From Pseudoneurospora amorphoporcata (Eukaryota; Ascomycota; Sordariomycetes; Sordariales; Sordariaceae): a stretch of 64,000 bases of DNA. Of the stretch, positions 1-10,419 are shown one piece after another. The notes beneath the pieces were generated by a model. It was not told where the DNA came from, ran no database searches, and saw only the letters and a program-made list of their open reading frames with translations. The DNA lies in NCBI GenBank assembly GCA_033297205.1, contig MU859094.1:173965-237964 (forward strand). Direction: 5' to 3'. The stretch's first letter is position 1. Every line of letters begins with the position of its first letter. Position numbers and translations under genes: made by a program.

Positions 1-1129
1 TACAATTTCAACAAAAAGTATAGTGTCTGGTTTCGGCGTTTGATATCTTCTAATCTTCAGTGTCTGTTTGGACTACCAGCAATTATGGATGGAAAATGGG
101 GGAACGGCGGCGCACGACACTCAACTTGTCAATTTTACGGAATTCTTAACCAACGAACAAGGCGCGGAGGAAATACCACGAGACGGTCGAGAGACTGGCA
201 GATGGTGGCCAGGCCTAGGGAGCAGGAAGTTTTGTTTACATCAACCCCGAGTTGCCTCCCCGATGTAAATAGCCATATCAGTGTCATCTACCACTACCCA
301 ACAGCTACCAAGAAATAATCACAAAAGTCAACAATCAACAGTTAACATACACCGAAGTTGCAAATCACAAAATCCATTTCTGCACTACACTACGTAATGA
401 CACCAAATGATCGGCTCTACTAGAAAATCACCTAACCCGCAGCCAGCAATGTTCTTGCGGAGCTGGCAATACGCCAAGGCACTGAGTTTCCTGACTGACG
501 GCTTTGTCATCGGAGTACAGCTCCACATTTTCAAGTCCCCAAGATACAGGCCGGCCGGGACTCCTCCTGCATACATACAAATGGACCGGTACCGGTCTGT
601 TTCTGTTCGGTAGGGGATGCAGCCGACCGAAACGACACATGGCATCGACTGGCAGCGGTGGACCGTCGTTGATGGCGCGAGAAACACCAAGAAATGCCAA
701 GCGGCTTGGCGATGAAAACCGATGAGTCTAGATGGTCTTGTCTGGCGATCCGAATGGGTCTGACATGTTCATGGGATGGGTAAAGAAAAAAAACATGAAA
801 TGCTTGGTGGACTTGGAAGTTGATTGAGGAAGTCCTACACTAAAAAAGTTGAGACCGCCTTTTTGGTACGGAGCAAGTGGAGGATGGATATTAACAGATA
901 GAGTCACCTGATTGCTTTTGTTTTTCTTCTGTCTTGGCTTGTCCAGCTTGTTTACTAAACTGCGACGGTTGATTGGGATCGTGATTACCTACCTATACAC
1001 TGGGCTAGCAATATGTCAATAAATGGCCCCCCCTTCTGTTTTGTGATTTGGGAGGCTTTCCGAAGAAGTTCTCTTGAGACACTCTTTCACTTCTTGCTCC
1101 TTTGCTTTGGTAGGTTCCATTGTTAAAAC

Positions 1130-1149
1130 CTCTCTCTCTCTCTCTCTCT
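1130..1149. repeat. CT dinucleotide microsatellite
   Basis: About ten uninterrupted CT units lie in a pyrimidine-rich stretch. This is ordinary simple-sequence DNA with no gene attached. Confidence 0.9.
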
Positions 1150-1500
1150 GTTCCTGCTTCCCCTTCTCAACAAGTCAGGGAAACCTCGTCCGGCAATAAA
1201 GCCGGCTAGTGTACCTACGTAGTGTGTGTACCTAGCGACCTAGACACTAGACTTTCCCCTTTCCCGCCCCCTTCCCAGATCTCGCCTAAAATAGTGGGTC
1301 CCATCTCCCCCTCCTCTTCTTCGCTTGTTATCACCCGAAACAGGGGCTAGCCGTTGTCTCCACACCGTGTTTGTTCTTGTTTTGCGTCTGGTGGAGTTTC
1401 CCCAAAAAGACTTTTTTTTTTGGTTGGTTGGTTGGCATGTGGGGTGTCCGGTTAACTTGTGGAGAACAACCGGGGCTGAAGACGGAGACGGGAACCCGGT

Positions 1501-1526
1501 GGGGGGGGGGGGGGGTGTGGGGGGGC
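1501..1526. repeat. Long G tract
   Basis: Sixteen consecutive G residues (1501-1516) are followed by TGTG and a further run of G. The strand could form a G-quadruplex in principle. The exact length may be unreliable in an assembly because homopolymers are hard to sequence. Confidence 0.85.
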
Positions 1527-2390
1527 TGGCTGGAACGGGGTACTGTATGTACGGTGGGGGAACAAGAGGCCCGCTCGAGGGAGGGGCGCCCGGTTGATGG
1601 AAAAAATGGAAAATTACCTACCGGGATGGAGGCGTCGTCGGAGCGAGCGCCGAGGCTGCGAGAGCCAAGGACGGTGGGAGGAGCTGATGAAGGCTGAGTT
1701 GGCTGCCAAGGTAGGTAAACAACGAGGATAATGCATGGATGATGGACTGGATGACATGTGATGTGAGTTGGGAAAGACAATGGAGGTGCCAAGTCAGTCA
1801 GTCAAAAGGAGTTGGGACCGGGAAAGTAATCAAAGCAATGGGTACGATGGTGTCGAGAAAGATCTTCGGTAAACTCAGCGCTGCCATATTCGTGGCTAGA
1901 GACTACGAGGGCCAGAAATATCCTAAAGCTGGAGCGGACCTGTGTTGCAAGTGAAGGTCAGAGGATGTGATTTTGCAAACATCTTGTGTTGGGAGAATAT
2001 GCAGGTAGTTGACGGCGGCTTCAACGATGATATGCTGCTAGGAGGACATTCCTCTGCTCCTTTAGGCATACATCGTCATAACAGGAGACTCCCACAAGTA
2101 TCATGTGAATGCGAACTTCATCGGGCGTGGTCTTGAGTGTGGAGATCTCTGCTCTGTCTCGGTTTTGGATGATTTCTTCGCGTCGACGATCTTACTATCA
2201 CAGCGGTAAGCTCTGTTGAATAGTAACTGTTCGAGTTCAAAGCAAGGTCAAGATGATGGTTAATAGTTTGATTGCAATATATATATAGAGGTCATAAGCC
2301 AGATAACCTGTTATACATTTTGGACAGTCAATAGCTACATCATCTGTTGATTTCAAGAAAGGGGTTATTTGTGATAATCCGGTGGAAGCT

Positions 2391-2409
2391 TACCTACCTA
2401 CCTACCTAC
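2391..2409. repeat. TACC tetranucleotide microsatellite
   Basis: Nearly five tandem TACC units. The same tetranucleotide recurs in shorter form at several other intergenic sites in this window, so it looks like a genome-wide simple repeat. Confidence 0.85.
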
Positions 2410-3268
2410 ACAACGACATCTGTACCGAGAGGTTACCAAAGTCATCATTATCATCTACTTGTCTTTTCGTGATGAACCTTCGAAAGTTCTACTTGTCCGC
2501 CCGGTGACTTCCTTCGTAGACTTGGAGGTACGTATGTTGGTGGTCTTCACGACGTCCGCCATTTCTCTTAAACACCCAGGTTCTGTTCTTTTGCCCTCAT
2601 AACCTCTAATGATGTTCAGGATTATGACTTGGTCAAAGGCACATCAGTATCCAAAGGGGCAATTCCATCAAAGCTGGTAGCTCGGTCATGTTGCTTTTGG
2701 GCCGACATCGAGACAAAAGGTTGTATCTCAGCTTGCTGGGGGTTGGATAGATACAACCTTGGACTGGGAAATTTATCCGTGCAGCTTGTAGAGCATATTC
2801 AGTTAATGTCCGTTCAACGCAGTCATTGCAAAGCTCACAGTACTGGAGGTTCCGGACTGGCCTTTGAGGCGTGGTTCCTCCGGACACTCTCTTGGGAGCT
2901 TTAGCTAGGAGAGAAGACAGCGGTCAAGCTGTACACGATCTCAAAATAATGCCCCCAGCCATCGTTCTGATCACCACGACTGATTCCCGTACCAACAGGA
3001 ACTGTTGCTTTCTGCACGCCTCCGAGGGGTACGATGCTTCCATCCATGCCATGTGCCATAGCCCATTAGGGTAAACAATGACACATAGATACTCCCTTCC
3101 AAATCTGCAGAATGCCCCTGGACTCCCGTCTGCAAGAAGATTCTGCGCGAGAGTGCCTCGTACAACCCGACTCGCTGCATGGTCTAGACTGCAGTCGGTC
3201 AGCTGGCCGTCTGTCGAGTGGTTACTGGGATATAATCTTTACCGCCGCTTATGTAACTCCCCCCTTCT

Positions 3269-3575
3269 GCAAAAATCCCTACTTATTGCAACGTTAACTG
3301 GATGCATTATTTACAGGCTCATACATTACGGGCCGAAATGCGCATAAGCAGGGGTGTTAACAAGAAATATCTTGCATCTAACAGGGGTGCCAGCAGGTAG
3401 AAATAGCTGTGACCGGTCGCCAAACTAGAGGGTTAGGGTTGTAAAAATTCCAAATTCGGTCGGTTTCTAGCGCCCAACCCTCATACTAGTACCTGGATGG
3501 TTACTATGTAATGCAAAAACCCTACTTATTGCAAAAGAAATCGCTGCAAGAATTGAGTTGCATTAACAGGGGTAA
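3269..3575. repeat. Cluster of short dispersed direct and inverted repeats
   Basis: Five related motifs of about 17-23 bp lie within 310 bp. Copies at 3269-3291 and 3511-3533 read GCAAAAAYCCCTACTTATTGCA. Copies at 3339-3360, 3372-3390 and 3558-3575 read close to TGCATTAACAGGGGT and are in the opposite orientation: the reverse complement of the first type is TGCAATAAGTAGGG. The arrangement could be nested terminal repeats of small non-autonomous elements. No internal transposase is visible and I cannot name a family. Confidence 0.45.
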
Positions 3576-6359
3576 AGACTGTAGAAGGAACCATCCCCGG
3601 GTTTCTATGGACTCGAATGAGGGATCCGCAATGTCCATGTTGTTTCCGTTGCAGTGAAATCTCAGTTCCCCATCGGATACTGCTTATTGGTTGACGAGAA
3701 CTAGAGGAATCTGCCCGAGGAACTTCGACACAAGCCGTCATCGCAACCGACGTCTCAAACTCACCCAGCACTGGTGGGTGTATTCTTTCCATTGCGCATC
3801 CGGGTGCTCATTTCCACTCTGCAAAAGGATCTGCTTCCCGAACACAGAACGAGTCATTCTTGGTACTCACAGTCCGGCATTGACTTTACATCCACGGTTC
3901 AGCCAGATACAACACTCAGTTGTCAAGAGTACCTGCTAGAACTGGAGCGGGAGTCCCTCCATGCATCCGCTTGAACAAGGTTCGGGTCGTCTTCCTCGCC
4001 GAGCCGCTGAGGCGCCACTCGACGCGCTGACCGGTGTCGTACACATGTGTCAACCCCAGCCTCATGAACCATTCTCATCAAATCTGCCAGACATTCTTGG
4101 AAATTTAGTGGAGGGCTGAACTGTGCTTTGAGCTTGAACCCATCACGAGTCCCGGTAATAGATTGCCGGGGAAGCCCAAGGTAATGAGCCACACCAAAAA
4201 GAGATGCCGATCTCGCTCAAATGAGTTGCGCTTTGATAGCAAAACATGTTGGCGAGTCAATACAAAGTGAAAAAGGCCCAATCTTGTACCTGCAAAGCTT
4301 GTAGGCGCCGAATGTCCTTCCGCTGCATCGGGTCGCTGACATCTGGCGTATGGTGTTGTGAATGGCGGATAAAGTATCTTTTGGGTGTATATTCGTCCGT
4401 CCACAGAGAACTTCATAGGCAAAGATCTCTTGCCAACATCGAGGTGTGCTTGAGCAATAGATGCTTACTATGCCTCAAGCTGGACGTTGGAAAATCAGGA
4501 TTTGGGATTTGGATAATCCAGAGACCATTCAACACGATTTTCGTAAATAAATTAGAGATGGGGTAGCATTCCGTAAAGATAAACTACTCTCCTCAACAGC
4601 TCATGTCTATACCCCGGGCTGTCTCAGAGCGTTGTGCTTTCTACTGTCGTAGAGATAGGCATTCAGATCAACTGAAGCAGCCAGAGGCCATGCCATATGA
4701 CGATCCATTCCGTTACATCCAGGGACTGGAGTTTGAAGCCCTCTCCTTGATTTCTTGCCTCTCGGAGCACACTCGTGCACTTTCGAAACATACTCTCGAG
4801 CTGAACTCAACATACTTTCCATCATCCGTGTGAAGAGGCAACACTTGGTTGCCTAGGACAGATAGGAAGTATCCTGATCTTGCAGAAGGAGGTCGAGAAA
4901 TTAATCCAAAGGGAACAGAATATCCGAAATCCGGCAACTACCTCTCGAGGAAGACAACAACCGGCGGGAGGGGTGAGTTTCTCGGCGTTGGCAAATAACT
5001 AGAAGAAAAGTTATATAGAAAGCGAGGTAGCTCATCGGTGTGTGAGTGTCCGTCCGATATGAACCTGCTACCTCGTCATTAGCTACATGTATATTCGGCT
5101 TGGACGACCGTAGTCTAAGGCTTAACTGAACCATGACCTTGGGATGGTTGCTGATGGTTTATCTCCGTTCTTCAAACGAAGAGTCGGCCATAAGTGCAGT
5201 GGAAAGGGTAAACCTTGCTGGTGTATGTCTCTCATCAGGTTGAGGAAGGCACACGAAGTAGCGTCTTGTTCAACATGTGGTCTCTGAAGATGTCTTGAGG
5301 ACAATAGGATCTTCGAACTGTCGAGCTTGAGAGTGAAAGCTCTTCGCGGTATAACTCCTGTTTGAGTTAAACTACCACAACGTCAAGTGTCTGTGGTGGC
5401 TTTTGTTCGCAGATCATCCGTTTGATCGAGCAAGCACAACACACGTGAAAACGCGGGACGGAGAACTGTTTCAACCATGAAGTGGTACAGCTCAACAAAC
5501 AGGGCGGACTTGCCTGAAATATCTGAGAGGGTCTGGGAGGCAGATACATGATGTCAAATCAAAGACCATGCTGCATATCAAACTGCCCAAGTGGACCATG
5601 ATACCTCGCTCCGATGTGACCACGGTAAAGCACTTCCATGTCGGGAAGTATCAAGCGCAGGAGTAAATTCATCATCTCCCCAAAAGACATGACGACGCAG
5701 GGGCATGTCTAGCATCACGACGACATGCGTGCCTTCTTAACAAGAAGATCACAGTTGATAAGGCAGGTCCGATCCAGAGAAGGCTGTCACATCGGCCGAA
5801 TGCGGCAACCTGACATTTAACGCGGCAGCTGCCGTCTGGTGCTGGCGGTGACGAAGCCGCTCCTGTCGTTTGTTTACGTTTGTGACGATGATGTCAAGTG
5901 GATGTCGCAAGCAAACACTCTGCCAAGACTTGCCGGATTGGTAGCAAGAGCTCAAGCTGCCAAAGTTTCGGCTTGTACGGATTGATACGCACGTCACATT
6001 GGTAACAAAGGGCAGGCAGCGTGAAAAGTGGTAGCCCTAACCACCAAATAACAGCGGCGCACTGAAATTTCACCAAATAGCCAAAACGTCGGCCAAAGTT
6101 GGAAGCGGGGAACAGCAGCAAGAGGGCCAGAGCAGCGCCTTGGAGGGGGGTTTTGGGGCAGGTTCAAGGGGCACGAGCGTCCAAGTGATCCGTGCCACAT
6201 CCAAAACTGGTCCGAGCTCCCTGTGGCCCGGGAGCAATTTGCCAAAATCTTTTACACCACAGCGAGCATCAGACGTCGTTGTCGCTGTCGTCCGCCCCCT
6301 ACCCAACCCCGTCTAGAAGAAGCGCATTGAGTCAGGCCAACGTCCTGTCAAGCGCAAAG

Positions 6360-7892
6360 ATGTCGGTCGCTTCCAAGGTGTGTTTATCTTTCTCCCCATC
6401 AATCCCCGATATGGCCGGTTTTGCGGTCGGCCGAGACCTGCGTGCCGTGCTGTGCAGTGGATAAACTGGACCTTGCTCCTCGCCGTGAAACGAAGCTGAG
6501 AGCTTCGTTTTTTGGTTTCAAGCGAGTCCGCCAACGCTGCGTGGCTCCGTGCGGCAGATTTGGGGCCCGAAAGAGGAGCGAAGCTCGAGAATGGGGAATT
6601 CAGGCGCACAGCGAGCAGCAGACAGCCACCAGCACCAAAAATTAGAGCTCAAGACAGCAAGAAACTGACCGATTGCGTGTTTTCTCCCACAGAACCTGTT
6701 CGATCTGCTCGGTTGGTTGCCCATCCATCCTCCTGTGAAATACGCAGCCACGCGACGGCACCCACGAAAATGGCTGGACGAGGAACACCGAAACTGCAAT
6801 CCAAGGAACCACCAATACTGACAGACCGATTGCGCTCATTCAGGCAACGACGTGGAGGATAACTCTGCTCCCGCCGCCCCTGCTAAGATCGTCGAGAAGA
6901 CATCGACCCACACTGCTAAGCGCAACACCGATGGCGTCGCTCCCAGCAAGGCTGCCCCCGCTCAGGGCACCGGCCGTCGCTCTAACTTGACCGGCAACGA
7001 GGCCGGTATGTTTACCATCAAGCATGCCCAACCATGGCTCTACACTCAACTGACACTCGGCCCCAGCTTTCCGCGACCGCGCCGCCGGCAGCGACCGCAA
7101 CCGTGGCAAGCCCACTGAGGAGGGTGCTGCTCGTGGCCCCCGCGGCGGTGCTAATGCCCGCGTCCGTGGTGGTCGCGGTGGCCGTCACCCCCGCACCTCC
7201 GACGATCGCCACCCCAAGAACATCGCTTCGTAAGTACCGGTCACGCATATTCTAGCTACAGGCTCCTCCGTCCACTAACACCATGTCTTAGCGGTTCCGA
7301 GAAGCAGGCTGCCCAGTCCTGGGGCGCCACCGAGGGCCAGGCTGAGCTTAAGGATGAGCAGGCTGGTGAGGAGATCGCCAAGACTGAGCAGAAGGAGGCC
7401 GCCACCGAGGGCGAGGCCGCCGCTGAGGCTACCCCTGAGGAGGAGGAGGAGAAGCACGTCTCCTACGCCGAGTATCTCGCTCAGCTCGCTGAGAAGAAGG
7501 CCGCTCTCGAGGCCGAGGCCGCTCTCAAGGTCCGCAAGGCCAACGAGGGCGTCGTTGAGGACAAGAAGTGGGCCAACGCTAAGGCCATCAAGAAGGATGA
7601 CACTGAGGAGTTCATCCCCGGCTCCGTCGGCAAGAAGCAGCGTGAGCGTGAGCGCAAGGTCAAGCAGGTCCTCGAGATCGACCAGCGCTTCGTCGAGCCC
7701 GAGCGTCCCGCTCGTGGTGGTGCCCGTGGCGGTGCCCGTGGTGGTGCCCGCGGCGATGGTGCCCGCGGCCGTGGCGGTCCCCGCGGTGGTCCCCGTGGCG
7801 GCGCTGCCCGTGGTGGCGCTCCCCGCGCCGAGAACAAGGCTGCTCCCATCAACCCCAACGATGAGTCTGCCTTCCCCAGCCTCGGCAACTAA
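6360..7892 (+). CDS. stm1: Stm1/HABP4-family ribosome-associated RGG protein
   Basis: Predicted as five coding exons: 6360-6377, 6693-6711, 6844-7005, 7067-7229 and 7292-7892, joining in frame to 320 aa. The N-terminus contains the Stm1_N-type motif NLFDLLGNDVED, split across exons 2 and 3. A charged, disordered middle follows, with an Arg/Gly segment (residues about 75-110), an acidic stretch, a helical Lys/Glu region (EEEEKHVSYAEYLAQL) and a C-terminal RGG repeat block ending in AFPSLGN. In yeast, Stm1 binds inactive 80S ribosomes and preserves them during nutrient stress; human SERBP1/HABP4 are relatives. That role is inferred from family membership. The 18-nt first coding segment and the 19-nt second exon make the start easy to miss. 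The first intron is 315 bp and carries no other gene that I can see. Confidence 0.92.
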
Positions 7893-9167
7893 ATGCCTTC
7901 CCGCAACGGCATAACGACCATACATCGAAGCCAGACTGTTCAGTCACACGGCCCCCCCTTTCCTCTCTTCGAAGGTGGCAATGTCAGAATTAGGATGGCG
8001 ATGGAATATTTGGGATAAAGACAAAAAGCAGCCAGCATGGGGTCGGTGTTCGTCTGTTTGGTTGCATTCACCTTTAGCGGCAAAGTGGTTTCAAGTAACA
8101 CCGGAACCGTGAAAGAGGTTTTTCTTATCTGTCCACCACTTACCGCAAAATCGAACAAAGTAAAAAGGTTCAAACTCGAAAGTTGAAATTGCGCGCGTTC
8201 GTATGACAGCTCCACCCCCGTATCTCCTTTTCCTTCACCTGCACTTGAACGTTATACCTAAAGTACATGTCTCTTTTTTCTTTAACGGGATCAAACAGCG
8301 GACAAAAAATGGGGTGGCAACCATATGGAGGGCGAAAAAGAGACATAAAGCTATAGTCTAGGTTGGCACCATGACATAGCTCGGTCGATGGCAAGATCGT
8401 GAGAATGGACACAAGACGGACCAATTTTGGATGAGTAACCCGGAAATGGCATATGGCGGATGGCATCAGACAGAGCAGCCATATCAAAACAAGTCTTTGA
8501 GTTCCCCTTGCAAAGACGCAAACAAAGTGACATCATCTTTGACTTTTACTCCGGTAACGTTTACATGGCTGTCGACAGTGTTATCTACCGGAACGCTAAA
8601 GTGATCACACTTATGAGTTGACCCTGAATTGTTGGTCGTCGTGGGGAACATCCAAGGCGGCCACTACCGAACTTGATGTCGATGTCCCGAAAAGGCCAAC
8701 CTCGTTTCCATCTCAGGCTTTGAACTCGGCGTTTCTTGCCAACTGCCCGTTCGCTGTTGCCTAGGTCCATCCATGTTGATCACTCTTGAGGTACTGTTCC
8801 CTTCTTTCCATCTCGTACAAGATGCATTACCCAACTCCCGTCAACCTCCAGAATACCTACCCTACCCACTCATAGCTACCATGGCATCATTACCCCTGCT
8901 ACTACCCTCCTCCATGACAACACTCTAACTTTGACTTCTACGAACCCTCTAGCCTGCCGCCCACCCACTCAACAGTTGATATCCTCAACCTTCAAGACAT
9001 ATCTCGCCCTCAATCCTCTCGTATGGTGTAAAGACGTGACCACCGAATGGACTTAAGAAACTCAGCTTCCCTTTCAGACACAGCAGGCAGTCAAACAAAA
9101 CTTGGCAGAATTCCTTTTTTTTCTTTTCTTTTTCTTTTCCTTTATACAGATGTTGGAACCCCCCTTT

Positions 9168-9197
9168 CCGTCCGTCCGTCCGTCTATCCGTCCGACC
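9168..9197. repeat. GTCC/CCGT tetranucleotide microsatellite
   Basis: Tandem CCGT units with one CTAT interruption. Simple-sequence DNA next to a TTC-rich tract. Confidence 0.8.
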
Positions 9198-9340
9198 TTC
9201 AGTCGTGAAATCCACCTCATTCTTGACAAAGACCTTGAGGTTAACGGTCAACTTAAGGAGGGCGGGCAGGACAATAGTGCCAGGCAGTGAATGAGTGGGC
9301 TCAATTAGGGGAGATAATTCCGTTTAGACATTTAGATACA

Positions 9341-9619
9341 ATATATAAATACATATATACATACATACATACATACACATTTACATACATGCATACAAAT
9401 ATATAGTTATACATAGATACATACATAGATACATACATAGATACATACATAGATACATACATAGATACATACATAGATACATACATAGATACATACATAG
9501 ATACATACATAGATACNNNNNNNNNNNNNNNNNNNNNNNNNNNNNNNNNNNNNNNNNNNNNNNNNNNNNNNNNNNNNNNNNNNNNNNNNNNNNNNNNNNN
9601 NNNNNNNNNNNNNNACATA
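9341..9619. repeat. CATA/ACATAGAT microsatellite spanning an assembly gap
   Basis: CATA units around 9351-9388 lead into a regular 12-bp higher-order unit ATACATACATAG repeated about nine times up to 9516. Ninety-eight N bases occupy 9517-9614, and CATA-like sequence resumes after them. The gap therefore falls inside the array and its true length is unknown. An apparent reading frame of VSMY repeats on the minus strand is only the translation of this repeat. Confidence 0.95.
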
Positions 9620-10419
9620 CAATAAATCCATCCTGAAGTTACCTACCGCCGGTTTGCATAGTGCGTATATATTGAGGTACCTATATTGGTTGCTATATAG
9701 TATATGCCCAAGGTACTCTATATCGGTGTATTAAACTCTCTCTACCTACTACGTCTACCCGACATTGTATGTACATACGGCAACAAGCCCTATCGACATG
9801 TAGGTAGGAAGGTAAGTAGGTACTTACCGGAAAGCGGATCGGAGTTTCGAAGGGTTACGTTATTGGGTTGGTAAGTATTTGGCCGAGATTTGGAAATCCC
9901 GTTCTCTGGCGGCAGCTCCCTAAATAGGTTGTTGGCCAGTGACTACTGTCATTGTAAGCCGGCCTGCCGGTCAAGATAATACTGAGGTGTCCCCCTTCAG
10001 GGCAAAGAACGAGATACACCGAAGGGTGGGACGGTATTTTTTTGACTGTCGATGGCGGACCATTACTCCTTGCCTGTTCCCGCTTCATCCCAAGGGTGGG
10101 TATCGCGGAACCCGGGAGTGGATAGTCCGATCTTTGGGAGATGCTAGAGTTTAATTATGTAAATGGGGAAAGAACTAGGTTGGATGGAAAACGGAGGACT
10201 GAATGGAATCACCAGGAACAGGCTCCTGTAACTGTAGCAGGACTTGTTAGTCACTAAGGTACTTCAACGTCCTCATTCAAGACTTTTTATTTCCTTAAAC
10301 AATGACAATTTCATGTTTGCTCCAAAATCCGTGCATAATCGTCATGAATAACATCCCTCCTTCCTCCCTTTTCCCCGGCCACATACAATCTTGATATCTT
10401 ACAACCCCCAGACACCTCC

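Larger units (their letters stand above)
1..6359. other. Intergenic region without a supportable gene
   Basis: Only short open frames occur on either strand, and none combines a plausible start, codon bias and splice signals. The stretch holds a CT microsatellite, a long G tract, a TACC microsatellite, a group of short dispersed repeats near 3.3-3.6 kb and a perfect 14-bp palindrome at 584-597. CpA and TpG dinucleotides are common by eye, so it does not look like heavily RIP-mutated transposon DNA. The last few hundred bases before 6360 are probably the promoter and 5' leader of the Stm1-like gene. Confidence 0.6.
7893..10419. other. Convergent intergenic region between Stm1-like and MFS genes
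   Basis: The two flanking genes end towards each other. No coding frame of convincing quality is present. The stretch contains pyrimidine-rich DNA near 9112-9144, a GTCC repeat, a large CATA-type microsatellite and an assembly gap. It should include both 3' UTRs. Confidence 0.6.

Noticed and set aside
2629..2904. A 91-codon plus-strand frame with a possible upstream GTACGT/CCCAG intron
   Set aside because: Joining the proposed exons in phase meets a TAG, and no branch site is present.
3430..3441. GGGTTAGGGTTG as an interstitial telomere
   Set aside because: Fewer than two full TTAGGG units, with unique sequence on both sides. The copy at 18311-18322 is equally short.
3923..4422. Coding-looking patches on the minus strand (two overlapping frames near 4.0-4.4 kb)
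   Set aside because: I tried to join them with a 59-nt intron (GT at about 4291, AG at about 4233), but the phase leads to an immediate stop and no other acceptor restores it. It could be a gene relic, but nothing identifiable remains.
1..6359. RIP-inactivated transposon
   Set aside because: CpA and TpG remain frequent by eye and no transposase or reverse-transcriptase relic can be translated. A computed RIP index would be needed to overturn this.
7275..7925. A 216-codon Leu/Gly/Ala-rich frame on the minus strand
   Set aside because: It lies exactly opposite the last exon of the Stm1-like gene. Strong C-ending codon bias on the sense strand removes stops from the antisense frame. The sense protein has clear family motifs.
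9301..9631. Frames of repeated VSMY or IYVC
   Set aside because: Translations of the CATA microsatellite and the N gap.
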